64,000 nucleotides of DNA. Source: Streptomyces subrutilus (GTDB taxonomy: Bacteria > Actinomycetota > Actinomycetes > Streptomycetales > Streptomycetaceae). The position numbers and the translations under genes are program-made. Shown one piece after another: positions 7,572 to 15,031 of this stretch (the stretch's first letter is position 1; each line of letters begins with the position of its first letter). The notes under the pieces were generated by a model. It had not been told where the DNA came from. It saw nothing but the letters and a program-made list of their open reading frames with translations, and ran no database searches. The stretch covers positions 3,343,501 to 3,407,500 of the forward strand of contig NZ_CP023701.1 of assembly GCF_008704535.1 (NCBI RefSeq), in the 5' to 3' direction.

Positions 7572-8096
7572 TCAGTGCAGCGGCAGCAGCATCGTGATGT
7601 CGTCGCGGTCGTCGCCCGGGGCCACGCGGATGGCCTGGGGGACGCGGCCGACCTCCTTGTAGCCGCAGGCCTCGTAGAAGCGCTCCAGGCCGTGGCCGCC
7701 GCGGCAGCCGAGGCGGATCGCGTCGATGCCGTCGAGGGTCCGGGCGGCCGCCTCGACCGCGGCCATCAGGTCGCGGCCGTACCCGCGGCCCTGGAGGCCC
7801 GGGTGGACCATCACCGTGTACGCCCACACCCAGTGCCGCTGGAGCCGGTGGGTGTTGTGGGTGAGGAAGGCGGTGGCGGCGACCCTGCCGTCCGCGTCGT
7901 GCCCGACCAGCAGCCGGGTGCCTCCGTCGGCGACCGCGGTGAGCTGTCCGATCAGGGCCGGGCGGATGTCGTCGGCGGTGACCGGCGCCACGAAGCCGAC
8001 GGCCCCGCCCGCGTTGGTGACGTCGGCCCACAGCTCCAGGACGCCGTCGCGCAGGGCCGGGTCGACGACCGGATCGAACGTGAAAGTAAGGGTCAT
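7572..8096 (-). CDS. GNAT family N-acetyltransferase
   Basis: The protein is about 174 aa. The acetyl-CoA-binding motif A is visible as VMVHPGLQGRGYGRDLMAAVEAAAR, split here by position at about residues 93-117, and motif B appears as LERFYEACGYKEVG. The start was placed at the ATG at 8096. A -10-like TACGAT ends six bases before it, suggesting a leaderless mRNA; the longer open frame upstream has no supporting signal. The substrate is unknown. Confidence 0.85.
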   Translation of the reverse strand: MTLTFTFDPVVDPALRDGVLELWADVTNAGGAVGFVAPVTADDIRPALIGQLTAVADGGTRLLVGHDADGRVAATAFLTHNTHRLQRHWVWAYTVMVHPGLQGRGYGRDLMAAVEAAARTLDGIDAIRLGCRGGHGLERFYEACGYKEVGRVPQAIRVAPGDDRDDITMLLPLH

Positions 8097-8140
8097 TATC
8101 GCATCGTAACTATTACCTGGCTGTCCGGTCCAGCCCGTCC
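8097..8140 (-). promoter_or_regulatory. Predicted promoter of a leaderless GNAT transcript
   Basis: On the minus strand TGGACC, 18 bp, then TACGAT (8103-8108) is followed by six bases and the ATG at 8096. Transcription would start at or next to the start codon. Confidence 0.45.
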
Positions 8141-8152
8141 GGCCCAGGGAAA

Positions 8153-8177
8153 AGCCCCGGCCGTCACGGCCGGGGCT
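8153..8177 (-). terminator. Terminator after mqnE
   Basis: A perfect 11-bp stem with a 3-nt loop is followed on the minus strand by TTTT, about 60 bp past the mqnE stop. Confidence 0.75.
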
Positions 8178-8236
8178 CTCTCGGCCCGCCACCCGGGATC
8201 ACGGGGCGGACGGGCACGGGCGGGCGGGTGCGGGGA

Positions 8237-9400
8237 TCAGACCCGCATCGCCTGCGGGGTCTCGCGCAGGCCCTCGACCGGACCGGGGTACTCGCGGATG
8301 ATCTCGTAGCGCGTGTTGCGCTCCACCGGGCGGAAGCCGGCTTCCCGGATCAGCTCCAGCAGGTCCTCGCGGCCCAGCTTGTTCGGGGTGCCGTAGTTGT
8401 CCGCGTCGTGCGTGATCTTGTACTCGACGACCGAGCCGTCCATGTCGTCCGCGCCGTGCTGAAGGGCCAGCTGGGCGGTCTGCACGCCGTGCATCACCCA
8501 GAAGACCTTGACGTGCGGCACGTTGTCGAAGAGCAGCCGGGAGACCGCGAAGGTCTTGAGCGCCTCCGCGCCCGTGGCCATCGTGGTGCGCGCCTGGAGC
8601 TTGTTGCGCACCTTGCCGTCCTGCATGTCCACGAAGTCGTGCTGGTAGCGCAGCGGGATGAAGACCTGGAAACCGCCGGTCTCGTCCTGGAGCTCGCGCA
8701 GCCGCAGCACGTGGTCCACGCGGTGGCGCGGCTCCTCGATGTGCCCGTACAGCATGGTCGAGGGGGTCTTGAGACCCTTCTCGTGCGCGAGCCGGTGGAT
8801 GCGCGACCAGTCTTCCCAGTGGGTGCGGTGGTCGACGATGTGCTGGCGGACCTCCCAGTCGAAGATCTCCGCGCCACCGCCGGTCAGCGACTCCAGACCG
8901 GCCTCGATCAGCTCGTCGAGGATGTCGGAGGCCGACATGCCCGAGATCGTCTCGAAGTGGTGGATCTCGGTGGCCGTGAACGCCTTCAGCGAGACGTTCG
9001 GCAGCGCCTTCTTCAGCTCGGAGAGCGAGCGCGGGTAGTAGCGCCACGGCAGGTTCGGGTGCAGGCCGTTGACGATGTGCAGCTCGGTGAGGTTCTCGTT
9101 CTCCATGGCCTTCGCCAGGCGCACGGCCTCCTCGATGCGCATCGTGTACGCGTCCTTCTCGCCCGGCTTGCGCTGGAACGAGCAGTACGCGCACGACGCG
9201 GTGCACACGTTCGTCATGTTGAGGTGGCGGTTGACGTTGAAGTGGACGACGTCGCCGTTCTTGCGCGTCCGCACCTCGTGGGCGAGGCCGCCGAGCCAGG
9301 CCAGGTCGTCCGACCCGTAGAGGGCGATGCCGTCCTCACGCGTCAGCCGCTCGCCGGAGCGGACCTTCTCCTCCAGCTCGCGCTTGAGCCCAGCGTCCAT
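8237..9400 (-). CDS. mqnE: Aminodeoxyfutalosine synthase (radical SAM)
   Basis: MqnE joins SAM with the enolpyruvyl-benzoate precursor to make aminofutalosine, the entry to the futalosine route to menaquinone. The 4Fe-4S cluster motif CTASCAYC falls at residues about 66-73. The family segments HFNVNRHLNMTNVC, LTGGGAEIFDWEVR and DGSVVEYKITHDADNYG are present. The length of 387 aa is normal. The ATG at 9400 was preferred to the longer open frame because homologues begin MDAGLKRELEEKV-like, with GGAAGG upstream. It lies downstream of the AsnC-type regulator gene on the same strand, separated by about 70 bp, and the other menaquinone genes follow nearby. Confidence 0.94.
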   Translation of the reverse strand: MDAGLKRELEEKVRSGERLTREDGIALYGSDDLAWLGGLAHEVRTRKNGDVVHFNVNRHLNMTNVCTASCAYCSFQRKPGEKDAYTMRIEEAVRLAKAMENENLTELHIVNGLHPNLPWRYYPRSLSELKKALPNVSLKAFTATEIHHFETISGMSASDILDELIEAGLESLTGGGAEIFDWEVRQHIVDHRTHWEDWSRIHRLAHEKGLKTPSTMLYGHIEEPRHRVDHVLRLRELQDETGGFQVFIPLRYQHDFVDMQDGKVRNKLQARTTMATGAEALKTFAVSRLLFDNVPHVKVFWVMHGVQTAQLALQHGADDMDGSVVEYKITHDADNYGTPNKLGREDLLELIREAGFRPVERNTRYEIIREYPGPVEGLRETPQAMRV

Positions 9401-9473
9401 GCCGGTCGCCCGCCTTCCTCTGTGTCCTGCAGTCCCGCTCTGCTGCTGCCTGCAACCGCGACCCACCGTACTC

Positions 9474-9929
9474 TCAGACTTCCTCCGGCAGTTCCCCGAC
9501 CCGGTTCTCCCACTTGGTGGAGAGCACGATGGTGGTGCGGGTGCGCGAGACGCCCTTGGTGCCCGAGAGCCTGCGGATGATCTTCTCCAGGCCGTCCACG
9601 TCGTTGGCGCGCACCTTGAGCATGAAGGAGTCGTCCCCGGCGATGAACCAGCAGTCCTCGATCTCGGCGAGGTCGCGCAGCCGGCGGGCCACGTCCTCGT
9701 GGTCGGCGGCGTCGGAGAGCGAGATCCCGATCAGCGCCGTGACGCCGAGGCCGAGCGAGGCCGAGTCCACGGTCGCGCGGTACCCGGTGATCACACCGGC
9801 GCTCTCCAGCCGGTTGATGCGGTCGGTGACGCTGGGGCCGGAGAGGCCCACGAGACGGCCCAGCTCCGCGTACGAGGCACGACCGTTCTCGCGAAGTGCC
9901 TGAATGAGCTGCCTGTCCACCGTGTCCAT
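9474..9929 (-). CDS. Lrp/AsnC family transcriptional regulator
   Basis: This 151-aa protein has an N-terminal winged HTH (DRQLIQALRENGRASYAELGRLVGLSG, split by position at residues 4-30, then VTDRINRLESAGVITGY) and a C-terminal RAM/ligand-binding domain ending in STKWENRVGELPEEV. GGAAGG lies nine bases before the ATG at 9929. It sits between mqnE and the other menaquinone genes, and in this neighbourhood in Streptomyces it is a constant companion, so control of the pathway is possible but not shown. Confidence 0.9.
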   Translation of the reverse strand: MDTVDRQLIQALRENGRASYAELGRLVGLSGPSVTDRINRLESAGVITGYRATVDSASLGLGVTALIGISLSDAADHEDVARRLRDLAEIEDCWFIAGDDSFMLKVRANDVDGLEKIIRRLSGTKGVSRTRTTIVLSTKWENRVGELPEEV

Positions 9930-10050
9930 GACGTGGAGCCTTCCATTATTCGGCGATCCTGCAAGCATAGGTATAGAATCTAAGGCACGCAGGGTCAACA
10001 CCCTGCGAATCTTTCAACAGATCAATGACGATCTTCAGGAGTGGTTCACC

Positions 10051-10185
10051 GTGTACACGATCGAGATGGCCTACGCGCACATGCGACAGCTCCAGGAGCT
10101 GGCCAACCGATCCCGTGCCCACCAGCCCGCCGCCGCCCACCGCGTCGACAAGACCCGCAAGCCCGGCCACACCAAGAAGGCCTGA
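10051..10185 (+). CDS. Small conserved basic protein (44 aa)
   Basis: The GTG at 10051, with AGGAG nine bases upstream, opens a 44-codon frame that starts MYTIEMAYAHMRQLQELANR and ends with the basic tail GHTKKA. The first half is a likely amphipathic helix. It is divergent from the AsnC-type gene, and an AT-rich promoter-like stretch (about 9970-9985, with TATAGAATCT) lies upstream. Function is unknown. The pattern resembles a short Streptomyces protein found near mqnE, recognised from memory only. Confidence 0.65.
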   Translation: MYTIEMAYAHMRQLQELANRSRAHQPAAAHRVDKTRKPGHTKKA

Positions 10186-10203
10186 GGCCCCGACCCGGGC
10201 CCT

Positions 10204-10881
10204 CTAGGCCTGGTCCCGGGGGCGGGAGCCACCGAGCTCCCCCTCCCACCGGCGGTACAGACCGTGCGGCACCCCCGCCGCGTCGAGCACCCGCCCCGCG
10301 ACGAAGTCCACCAGGTCCTGGATGTGCGTCGCACCCGCGTAGAACGCCGGAGAGGCGGGCAGCACGACCGCGCCCGCCTCGTCCAGCGCCACCAGGTGCC
10401 GGAGCGTCTGCCCGTTCAGCGGGGTCTCCCGCACCGCGACCACCAGCCGGCGCCGCTCCTTGAGCGTCACGCTCGCCACCCGCTGCAGCAGGTCCTTCGA
10501 CAGCCCCAGCGCCACCCCCGCCACGCACGCCGTGGAAGCGGGCACGATCAGCATCCCCTTCGCGGGGTACGAGCCCGAGCTCGGCCCGGCCGCCAGGTCC
10601 CCCGCGCCCCAGTACCGCACCCCGTCCAGCGGCACGTCCCGGAAGGTGCCCGGCTTGCCGTCGGCCCCCCGCGCCAGCCACTGCGCGAGGTCCTCGCGCC
10701 AGTGCGCGTCGCGGAAGGCGATGCCGGTCTCGTCCAGCAGCGTCAGCCGCGACGCCCGGCTCACCACCAGGTCGAGGTCCTCCCCCGCCGCGAGCAGCCC
10801 GCGGATCACCGCCGCCGCGTAGGGCGTTCCGGACGCGCCGGAAACCCCGACCACCCACGGGGTGCGCTTGCGCTCAGTCAT
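10204..10881 (-). CDS. UbiX-family flavin prenyltransferase
   Basis: This enzyme makes prenylated FMN, the cofactor of UbiD decarboxylases, from FMN and dimethylallyl phosphate. The N-terminal VVGVSGASGTPYAAAVIRGL flavin-binding motif, an internal Ser/Thr-rich P-binding segment (IVPASTACVAGVALG) and the ETPLNGQTLRHL and PASPAFY motifs are visible. The length is 225 aa. The ATG at 10881 has TAGTCT seven bases upstream, and GGAGG is too close to act, so a leaderless start is plausible. It accompanies the UbiD-like gene of the menaquinone locus. Confidence 0.9.
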   Translation of the reverse strand: MTERKRTPWVVGVSGASGTPYAAAVIRGLLAAGEDLDLVVSRASRLTLLDETGIAFRDAHWREDLAQWLARGADGKPGTFRDVPLDGVRYWGAGDLAAGPSSGSYPAKGMLIVPASTACVAGVALGLSKDLLQRVASVTLKERRRLVVAVRETPLNGQTLRHLVALDEAGAVVLPASPAFYAGATHIQDLVDFVAGRVLDAAGVPHGLYRRWEGELGGSRPRDQA

Positions 10882-10956
10882 GCCTCCGAGACTATCCGGC
10901 CACGGCGGGCGGCCGACCGTCACGGTGTCCGGACGGCCCGGCGGCCCGCCCGGGCG

Positions 10957-11877
10957 CTAGAAGGTCAGGCCGCGCACCGCGAGGTCCAGCAGGGCGCACA
11001 CGAAGAGGGCGATGCCGATGAAGCCGTTGACCGTGAAGAAGGCCCGGTTCAGGCGGGAGAGGTCGTGCGGCTTGACGATGGTGTGCTCGTAGAGGAAGGC
11101 CCCGGCGACGACCACCAGACCGGACCAGAACAGCACGCCCGCGTCCGTCGCGACCGCGTACCAGGCGAGCAGCGCCGTGGTCACCGCGTGCGCACCGCGC
11201 GCGCCCCACAGGGCCGCCGGCACGCCGAAGCGGGCCGGGACGGACTTGACGCCCTCGGCCCGGTCGGCCGCCACGTCCTGGCAGGCGAAGATCAGGTCGA
11301 AGCCGCCGATCCACACGCCGACCGCGAGCCCCAGGATGACCGCGTCCCACGACCACTCGCCGGTGACGGCCAGCCAGGCCCCGACCGGTCCGATCGCCTG
11401 GGCCAGGCCGAGGATGGCGTGCGGGAAGTTCGTGAAGCGCTTGCCGTACGGGTAGACCACCATCGGGATCACCGCGACGGGCGCCAGCGCCAGGCAGAGC
11501 GGGTTGAGCAGGGCCGCCGAGCCCAGGAACACCGCGAGCGCGATCCCGGCCCCGGTCCACGCGGACCGCACCGACACCGCGCCGGTGACCAGCTCGCGGC
11601 CCGCGGTGCGCGGGTTGCGGGCGTCGATCTCGCGGTCGATGATCCGGTTGGCGGCCATCGCGAAGGTCCGCAGCCCCACCATGCAGACGGTGACGAGCAG
11701 CAGCGTGCCCCAGTGCATGGTCCGGTCGAGCTGGAACATGGCGGTGAGGGCCGCGATGTAGGCGAAGGGCAGCGCGAACACCGAGTGCTCGATCATCACG
11801 AGCCGCAGGAACGCCTTGACCCGGCCGGTGGCCTCGGGCGCCGGCCCGGGGCCGACCACCCCGTCGGCGGTGGCCAT
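10957..11877 (-). CDS. mqnP: UbiA-family prenyltransferase of menaquinone synthesis
   Basis: This 306-aa membrane prenyltransferase is predicted to attach the polyprenyl chain to the naphthoate ring. The first Asp-rich motif NRIIDREIDARN lies near residues 72-83, and the second region is DLIFACQDVAADRAEGV-like. About eight to nine hydrophobic helices follow. The start ATG overlaps the stop of the upstream unknown gene by one base (TGATG), so translation is coupled. Assignment to MqnP rests on the UbiX/UbiD/MqnE context. A general UbiA function is certain; the substrate is inferred. Confidence 0.88.
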   Translation of the reverse strand: MATADGVVGPGPAPEATGRVKAFLRLVMIEHSVFALPFAYIAALTAMFQLDRTMHWGTLLLVTVCMVGLRTFAMAANRIIDREIDARNPRTAGRELVTGAVSVRSAWTGAGIALAVFLGSAALLNPLCLALAPVAVIPMVVYPYGKRFTNFPHAILGLAQAIGPVGAWLAVTGEWSWDAVILGLAVGVWIGGFDLIFACQDVAADRAEGVKSVPARFGVPAALWGARGAHAVTTALLAWYAVATDAGVLFWSGLVVVAGAFLYEHTIVKPHDLSRLNRAFFTVNGFIGIALFVCALLDLAVRGLTF

Positions 11878-12362
11878 CACGACAGGCTCCGGCGGAACTG
11901 TTCGAGCTCGGCGCGCAGCTCGGCGAGCGGCGTCGGCCCGATCTCCACGTCCAGCGGGGCCGCCCCCTCGGACGCCGGCGGGGTCACGCGGGCCAGGAAC
12001 GCGAAGCCCTCGCCCGCCGGGCGGGCGTCCAGACGCAGCAGGCCGTGGCCGGCCACGGCCAGCTCGGCGGTGAATCCGGCGTCCGGGTCCGCGAGGCCGG
12101 CCAGCACCCGGCCGACGAAGGCCGCCGCGTCGGCGTCGGCCAGCCCGGGCAGGGCGACCTCCAGCCCCTCGCCGTCGGTCCGGTCCGCGATCAGCTGCCA
12201 CAGGTCGGCGGGGCCGGCGAACTCCTCGGGCGTCACGCCCGCCCGCTCGGCGGCCTCGCGGACCTCGGGCTGCGCCGGGTCGATCTCGGGGCGCACCAGG
12301 GCCACGCAGGGGGTGTCGGTACCGATGAAGAGGGCGGGGCCGCCCACGGCGATCGGGCTCAC
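11877..12362 (-). CDS. Unknown protein coupled between ubiD- and ubiA-like genes
   Basis: This 161-aa protein is not recognised. Its GTG start overlaps the UbiD stop (GTGA) and its own stop overlaps the mqnP start by one base, so all three are translated as one unit. The N-terminus reads IAVGGPALFIGTDTPCVALV, with a central acidic/Ala-rich region and a beta-type middle (AELAVAGHGLLRLDARPAG). No signal peptide or membrane helix is seen. The position suggests a role in the late menaquinone steps, but no motif supports a specific one. Confidence 0.75.
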   Translation of the reverse strand: MSPIAVGGPALFIGTDTPCVALVRPEIDPAQPEVREAAERAGVTPEEFAGPADLWQLIADRTDGEGLEVALPGLADADAAAFVGRVLAGLADPDAGFTAELAVAGHGLLRLDARPAGEGFAFLARVTPPASEGAAPLDVEIGPTPLAELRAELEQFRRSLS

Positions 12363-13813
12363 AGGCCGTACTCCTTCCAGCGGCGGTCCACCAGGGCCGC
12401 CGTCGACGGGTCGGACTCCACCATGTCCGGCCAGCCGCCGTCCCGGGTGTAACCCTCCTCCGGCAGCTTCTTCGTGGCGTCGATGCCCGCCTTGCCGCCC
12501 CAGAACTGCTGGTAGGAGGCGTGGTCCAGGTGGTCCACCGGGCCCTCGACGATCGTCAGGTCCCGGGAGTAGTCGGTGTTGCCCAGCGCGCGCCAGGACA
12601 CCTCGTGCAGGTCGTGGACGTCGCAGTCGGAGTCCACCACGATGATCAGCTTGGTCAGCGACATCATGTGCGCGCCCCAGATGGCGTGCATGACCTTCTG
12701 CGCGTGCTTCGGGTACTTCTTGTCGATCGAGACGATCGCGCAGTTGTGGAAGCCGCCCGACTCCGGCAGGTGGTAGTCCACGATGTCCGGCACGATGATC
12801 TTCAGGAGCGGCAGGAAGAACCGCTCCGTGGCGCGGCCCAGCGGGCCGTCCTCGGTCGGCGGCCGGCCCACCACGATCGACTGGAGCATCGGGCGCTTGC
12901 GCATCGTGACGCAGTCGATGGTCAGGGCCGGGAAGGGCTCCTGCGGGGTGTAGAAGCCGGTGTGGTCGCCGAAGGGGCCCTCCGGGAGCGTCTCGCCCGG
13001 CTCCAGCCAGCCCTCGATGACGACCTCCGCGTGCGCGGGCACCTGGAGCGGGACGGTCTTGCAGTCGACCATCTCGATCCGCTTGCCCGCGACGAAGCCG
13101 GCGAAGAGGTACTCGTCGATGTCGCCCGGCAGCGGGGCGGTCGAGGCGTACGTCACGGCGGGCGGGCAGCCGAAGGCGATGGCGACCGGCAGCCGCTCGC
13201 CGCGCTTGGCGGCGACCGCGTAGTGGTTGCGGCTGTCCTTGTGGATCTGCCAGTGCATGCCGATGGTGCGCTTGTCGTGGCGCTGGAGGCGGTACAGGCC
13301 GAGGTTGCGCACGCCCGTCTCCGGGTGCTTGGTGTGCGTCAGGCCGAGGTTGAAGAACGAGCCGCCGTCCTTGGGCCAGGTGAAGAGGGCCGGCAGCAGG
13401 TCCAGGTCCACGTCGTCCCCGGTGAGGACGACCTCCTGGACGGGGGCCTCGCCCTTGATCTTCTTCGGCGGCACGTGGACCATCGAGCCCAGCTTGCCGA
13501 AGGCCTCGCGGACCCCGATGAAGCCCTGCGGGAGCTCGGGCTTGAGCAGGCCGCCGATCTTCTCGCTGATCTCCGCGTAGGACTTCAGGCCGAGGGCCTT
13601 GAGCAGCCGGCGGTCGGTCCCGAAGACGTTCATGGCCAGCGGCATCGCCGAGCCCTTGACGTTCTCGAAGAGCAGCGCGGGACCGCCCGCCTTGTTCACT
13701 CTGTCGACGATCTCCCCGACTTCCAGGTACGGGTCGACTTCGGCCTTGATGCGCTTGAGGTCGCCCTCCCGCTCCAGAGCCCGGAGCAGCGAGCGGAGAT
13801 CGTCGTAAGCCAT
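12359..13813 (-). CDS. mqnL: UbiD-family decarboxylase of menaquinone synthesis
   Basis: This 484-aa prenyl-FMN-dependent decarboxylase has the family segments GLYRLQRHDKRTIGMHWQIHKD, EGPFGDHTGFYTP, SIVVGRPPTEDGPLGRATERF and DVHDLHEVSWRALGNTD, given here by their ends. The expected Glu/Arg/Glu catalytic set appears to be present. It lies in one coupled run with the unknown protein and mqnP. It is assigned to decarboxylation of the carboxy-naphthoate intermediate by context. GATACT lies seven bases before the ATG, with no clear ribosome binding site. Confidence 0.9.
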   Translation of the reverse strand: MAYDDLRSLLRALEREGDLKRIKAEVDPYLEVGEIVDRVNKAGGPALLFENVKGSAMPLAMNVFGTDRRLLKALGLKSYAEISEKIGGLLKPELPQGFIGVREAFGKLGSMVHVPPKKIKGEAPVQEVVLTGDDVDLDLLPALFTWPKDGGSFFNLGLTHTKHPETGVRNLGLYRLQRHDKRTIGMHWQIHKDSRNHYAVAAKRGERLPVAIAFGCPPAVTYASTAPLPGDIDEYLFAGFVAGKRIEMVDCKTVPLQVPAHAEVVIEGWLEPGETLPEGPFGDHTGFYTPQEPFPALTIDCVTMRKRPMLQSIVVGRPPTEDGPLGRATERFFLPLLKIIVPDIVDYHLPESGGFHNCAIVSIDKKYPKHAQKVMHAIWGAHMMSLTKLIIVVDSDCDVHDLHEVSWRALGNTDYSRDLTIVEGPVDHLDHASYQQFWGGKAGIDATKKLPEEGYTRDGGWPDMVESDPSTAALVDRRWKEYGL

Positions 13814-13903
13814 AGGGGCCAGTATCCGTCACCAACTACCCTGGGGGCGTCACCGGGGCCCCGTGCGGGCCCGCCGCCACTGCCCGGGAGTCGGTCCCAC
13901 ACC

Positions 13904-14251
13904 GTGTTGCGCTATCTGCCGTTCCTGCTGATCCTCGCGCTGACCATCTACGCCTTCATCGACTGCCTGAACACGCCGGAGGAAGAGGTCAAGCACCTCC
14001 CCAAGGTGGTCTGGGTGATCATCATCCTGCTCTTCTCCATCGTCGGCCCGGTGGTGTGGCTGTTCGCGGGCAGGAAGCGGTCCGCGGCCGGCGGCGGGTT
14101 CGGCGGCGGGCGCGCCCGCCGCACGCAGTGGGTGGCGCCCGACGACAATCCGGAGTTCCTGAAGTCGCTGCGCGACGAGCAGGCGGAGAAGGACCGGGAG
14201 CAGGAGAAGGACGGCGACCGGGACCGCGACCGCGACAAGGACAAGGACTAG
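13904..14251 (+). CDS. PLD nuclease N-terminal-type membrane protein
   Basis: This 115-aa protein has two hydrophobic helices (LRYLPFLLILALTIYAFI and VVWVIIILLFSIVGPVVWLF), matching the PLDc_N domain also found at the start of cardiolipin synthases. A highly charged tail of Asp/Arg/Lys repeats ends the protein. The GTG at 13904 is the best start, though its ribosome binding site is weak. Its stop overlaps the convergent TetR gene stop by a few bases. Confidence 0.8.
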   Translation: MLRYLPFLLILALTIYAFIDCLNTPEEEVKHLPKVVWVIIILLFSIVGPVVWLFAGRKRSAAGGGFGGGRARRTQWVAPDDNPEFLKSLRDEQAEKDREQEKDGDRDRDRDKDKD

Positions 14252-14946
14252 GACCAGGACCAGGACGGGGACACCGGCGGGGCCGGGGGCGGCAGCGGCG
14301 GCCCGCCCCGCGCGCCGCCCGGCCGGGCGGGACGTCCCGTGATGTGGCCGACGACGTGGTCCGTGACCAGGTCGGTGAGCGCTTCGACGATCGGCAGGGC
14401 CTCGGCCGGTCCCGGGTCGTCGCCCAGCACGAGCAGGCTCAGGGTGAACCCGTCCGTCAGGGCCGCCAGGTAGCGGGCCAGCACCGGGACGGGAACGCCG
14501 AGCTCGAAGGGCGCGGTGCGGCGCAGCTGCTCGATCAGCTCGGCGTAGGTCTCCCCGTACAGCTCGTACTGGCGGCGGGCCAGGTGGCCGAAGCCCGGCT
14601 GGCGCAGGGCGTACTGGGTGAGCTCATAGGTGAGCATGTGCTCCCCCGGGTGGGCCCGTACGTGGTCCCAGTAGGCCTGGAACCCGGCCCGGACGGTCTC
14701 GCGCAGGGTGGGCCGGGGCCGGATCGCCTCCTTGACCACGGTGACGTAGTGGTCGGTGATCACGGCGATGACGGACTCGAACAGGGCCTGCTTCGAATCG
14801 AAGCAGTAGTGGAAGACGCTCAGCGACACGCCCGCCTCCGCGGAGATCGACCGGGTGGTCGCGCGGGCGACCCCGTCCCGCTCCATCACCCGGATCGCCG
14901 CCTCCGTCAGCTGCCGGCGCCGCTCGGGCAGCGGTGCGCGCGCCAT
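14248..14946 (-). CDS. TetR family transcriptional regulator
   Basis: This 232-aa protein has the TetR N-terminal HTH (LTEAAIRVMERDGVARATTR then ISAEAGVSLSVFHYCFDSKQAL) and a BetI-like C-terminal ligand-binding helix bundle. The last 25 residues are Pro/Gly-rich. It is divergent from no gene but sits downstream of the secreted dipeptidase-like gene's terminator. Ligand and targets are unknown. Confidence 0.87.
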   Translation of the reverse strand: MARAPLPERRRQLTEAAIRVMERDGVARATTRSISAEAGVSLSVFHYCFDSKQALFESVIAVITDHYVTVVKEAIRPRPTLRETVRAGFQAYWDHVRAHPGEHMLTYELTQYALRQPGFGHLARRQYELYGETYAELIEQLRRTAPFELGVPVPVLARYLAALTDGFTLSLLVLGDDPGPAEALPIVEALTDLVTDHVVGHITGRPARPGGARGGPPLPPPAPPVSPSWSWS

Positions 14947-14968
14947 GCGGTCCCCTTCCGTGGGAGCG

Positions 14969-15012
14969 GACCGGTCCGGCCGGGGCGGTGGTGCGCCCCG
15001 GCCGGACCGGTC
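14969..15012 (-). terminator. Strong terminator after the dipeptidase-like gene
   Basis: A perfect 19-bp stem (14969-14987 with 14994-15012) with a 6-nt loop (GTGGTG) lies 20 bp past the stop at 15032. It overlaps the TetR gene's leader. Confidence 0.8.
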
Positions 15013-15031
15013 GGGAGAGACGGCCCGCCGC

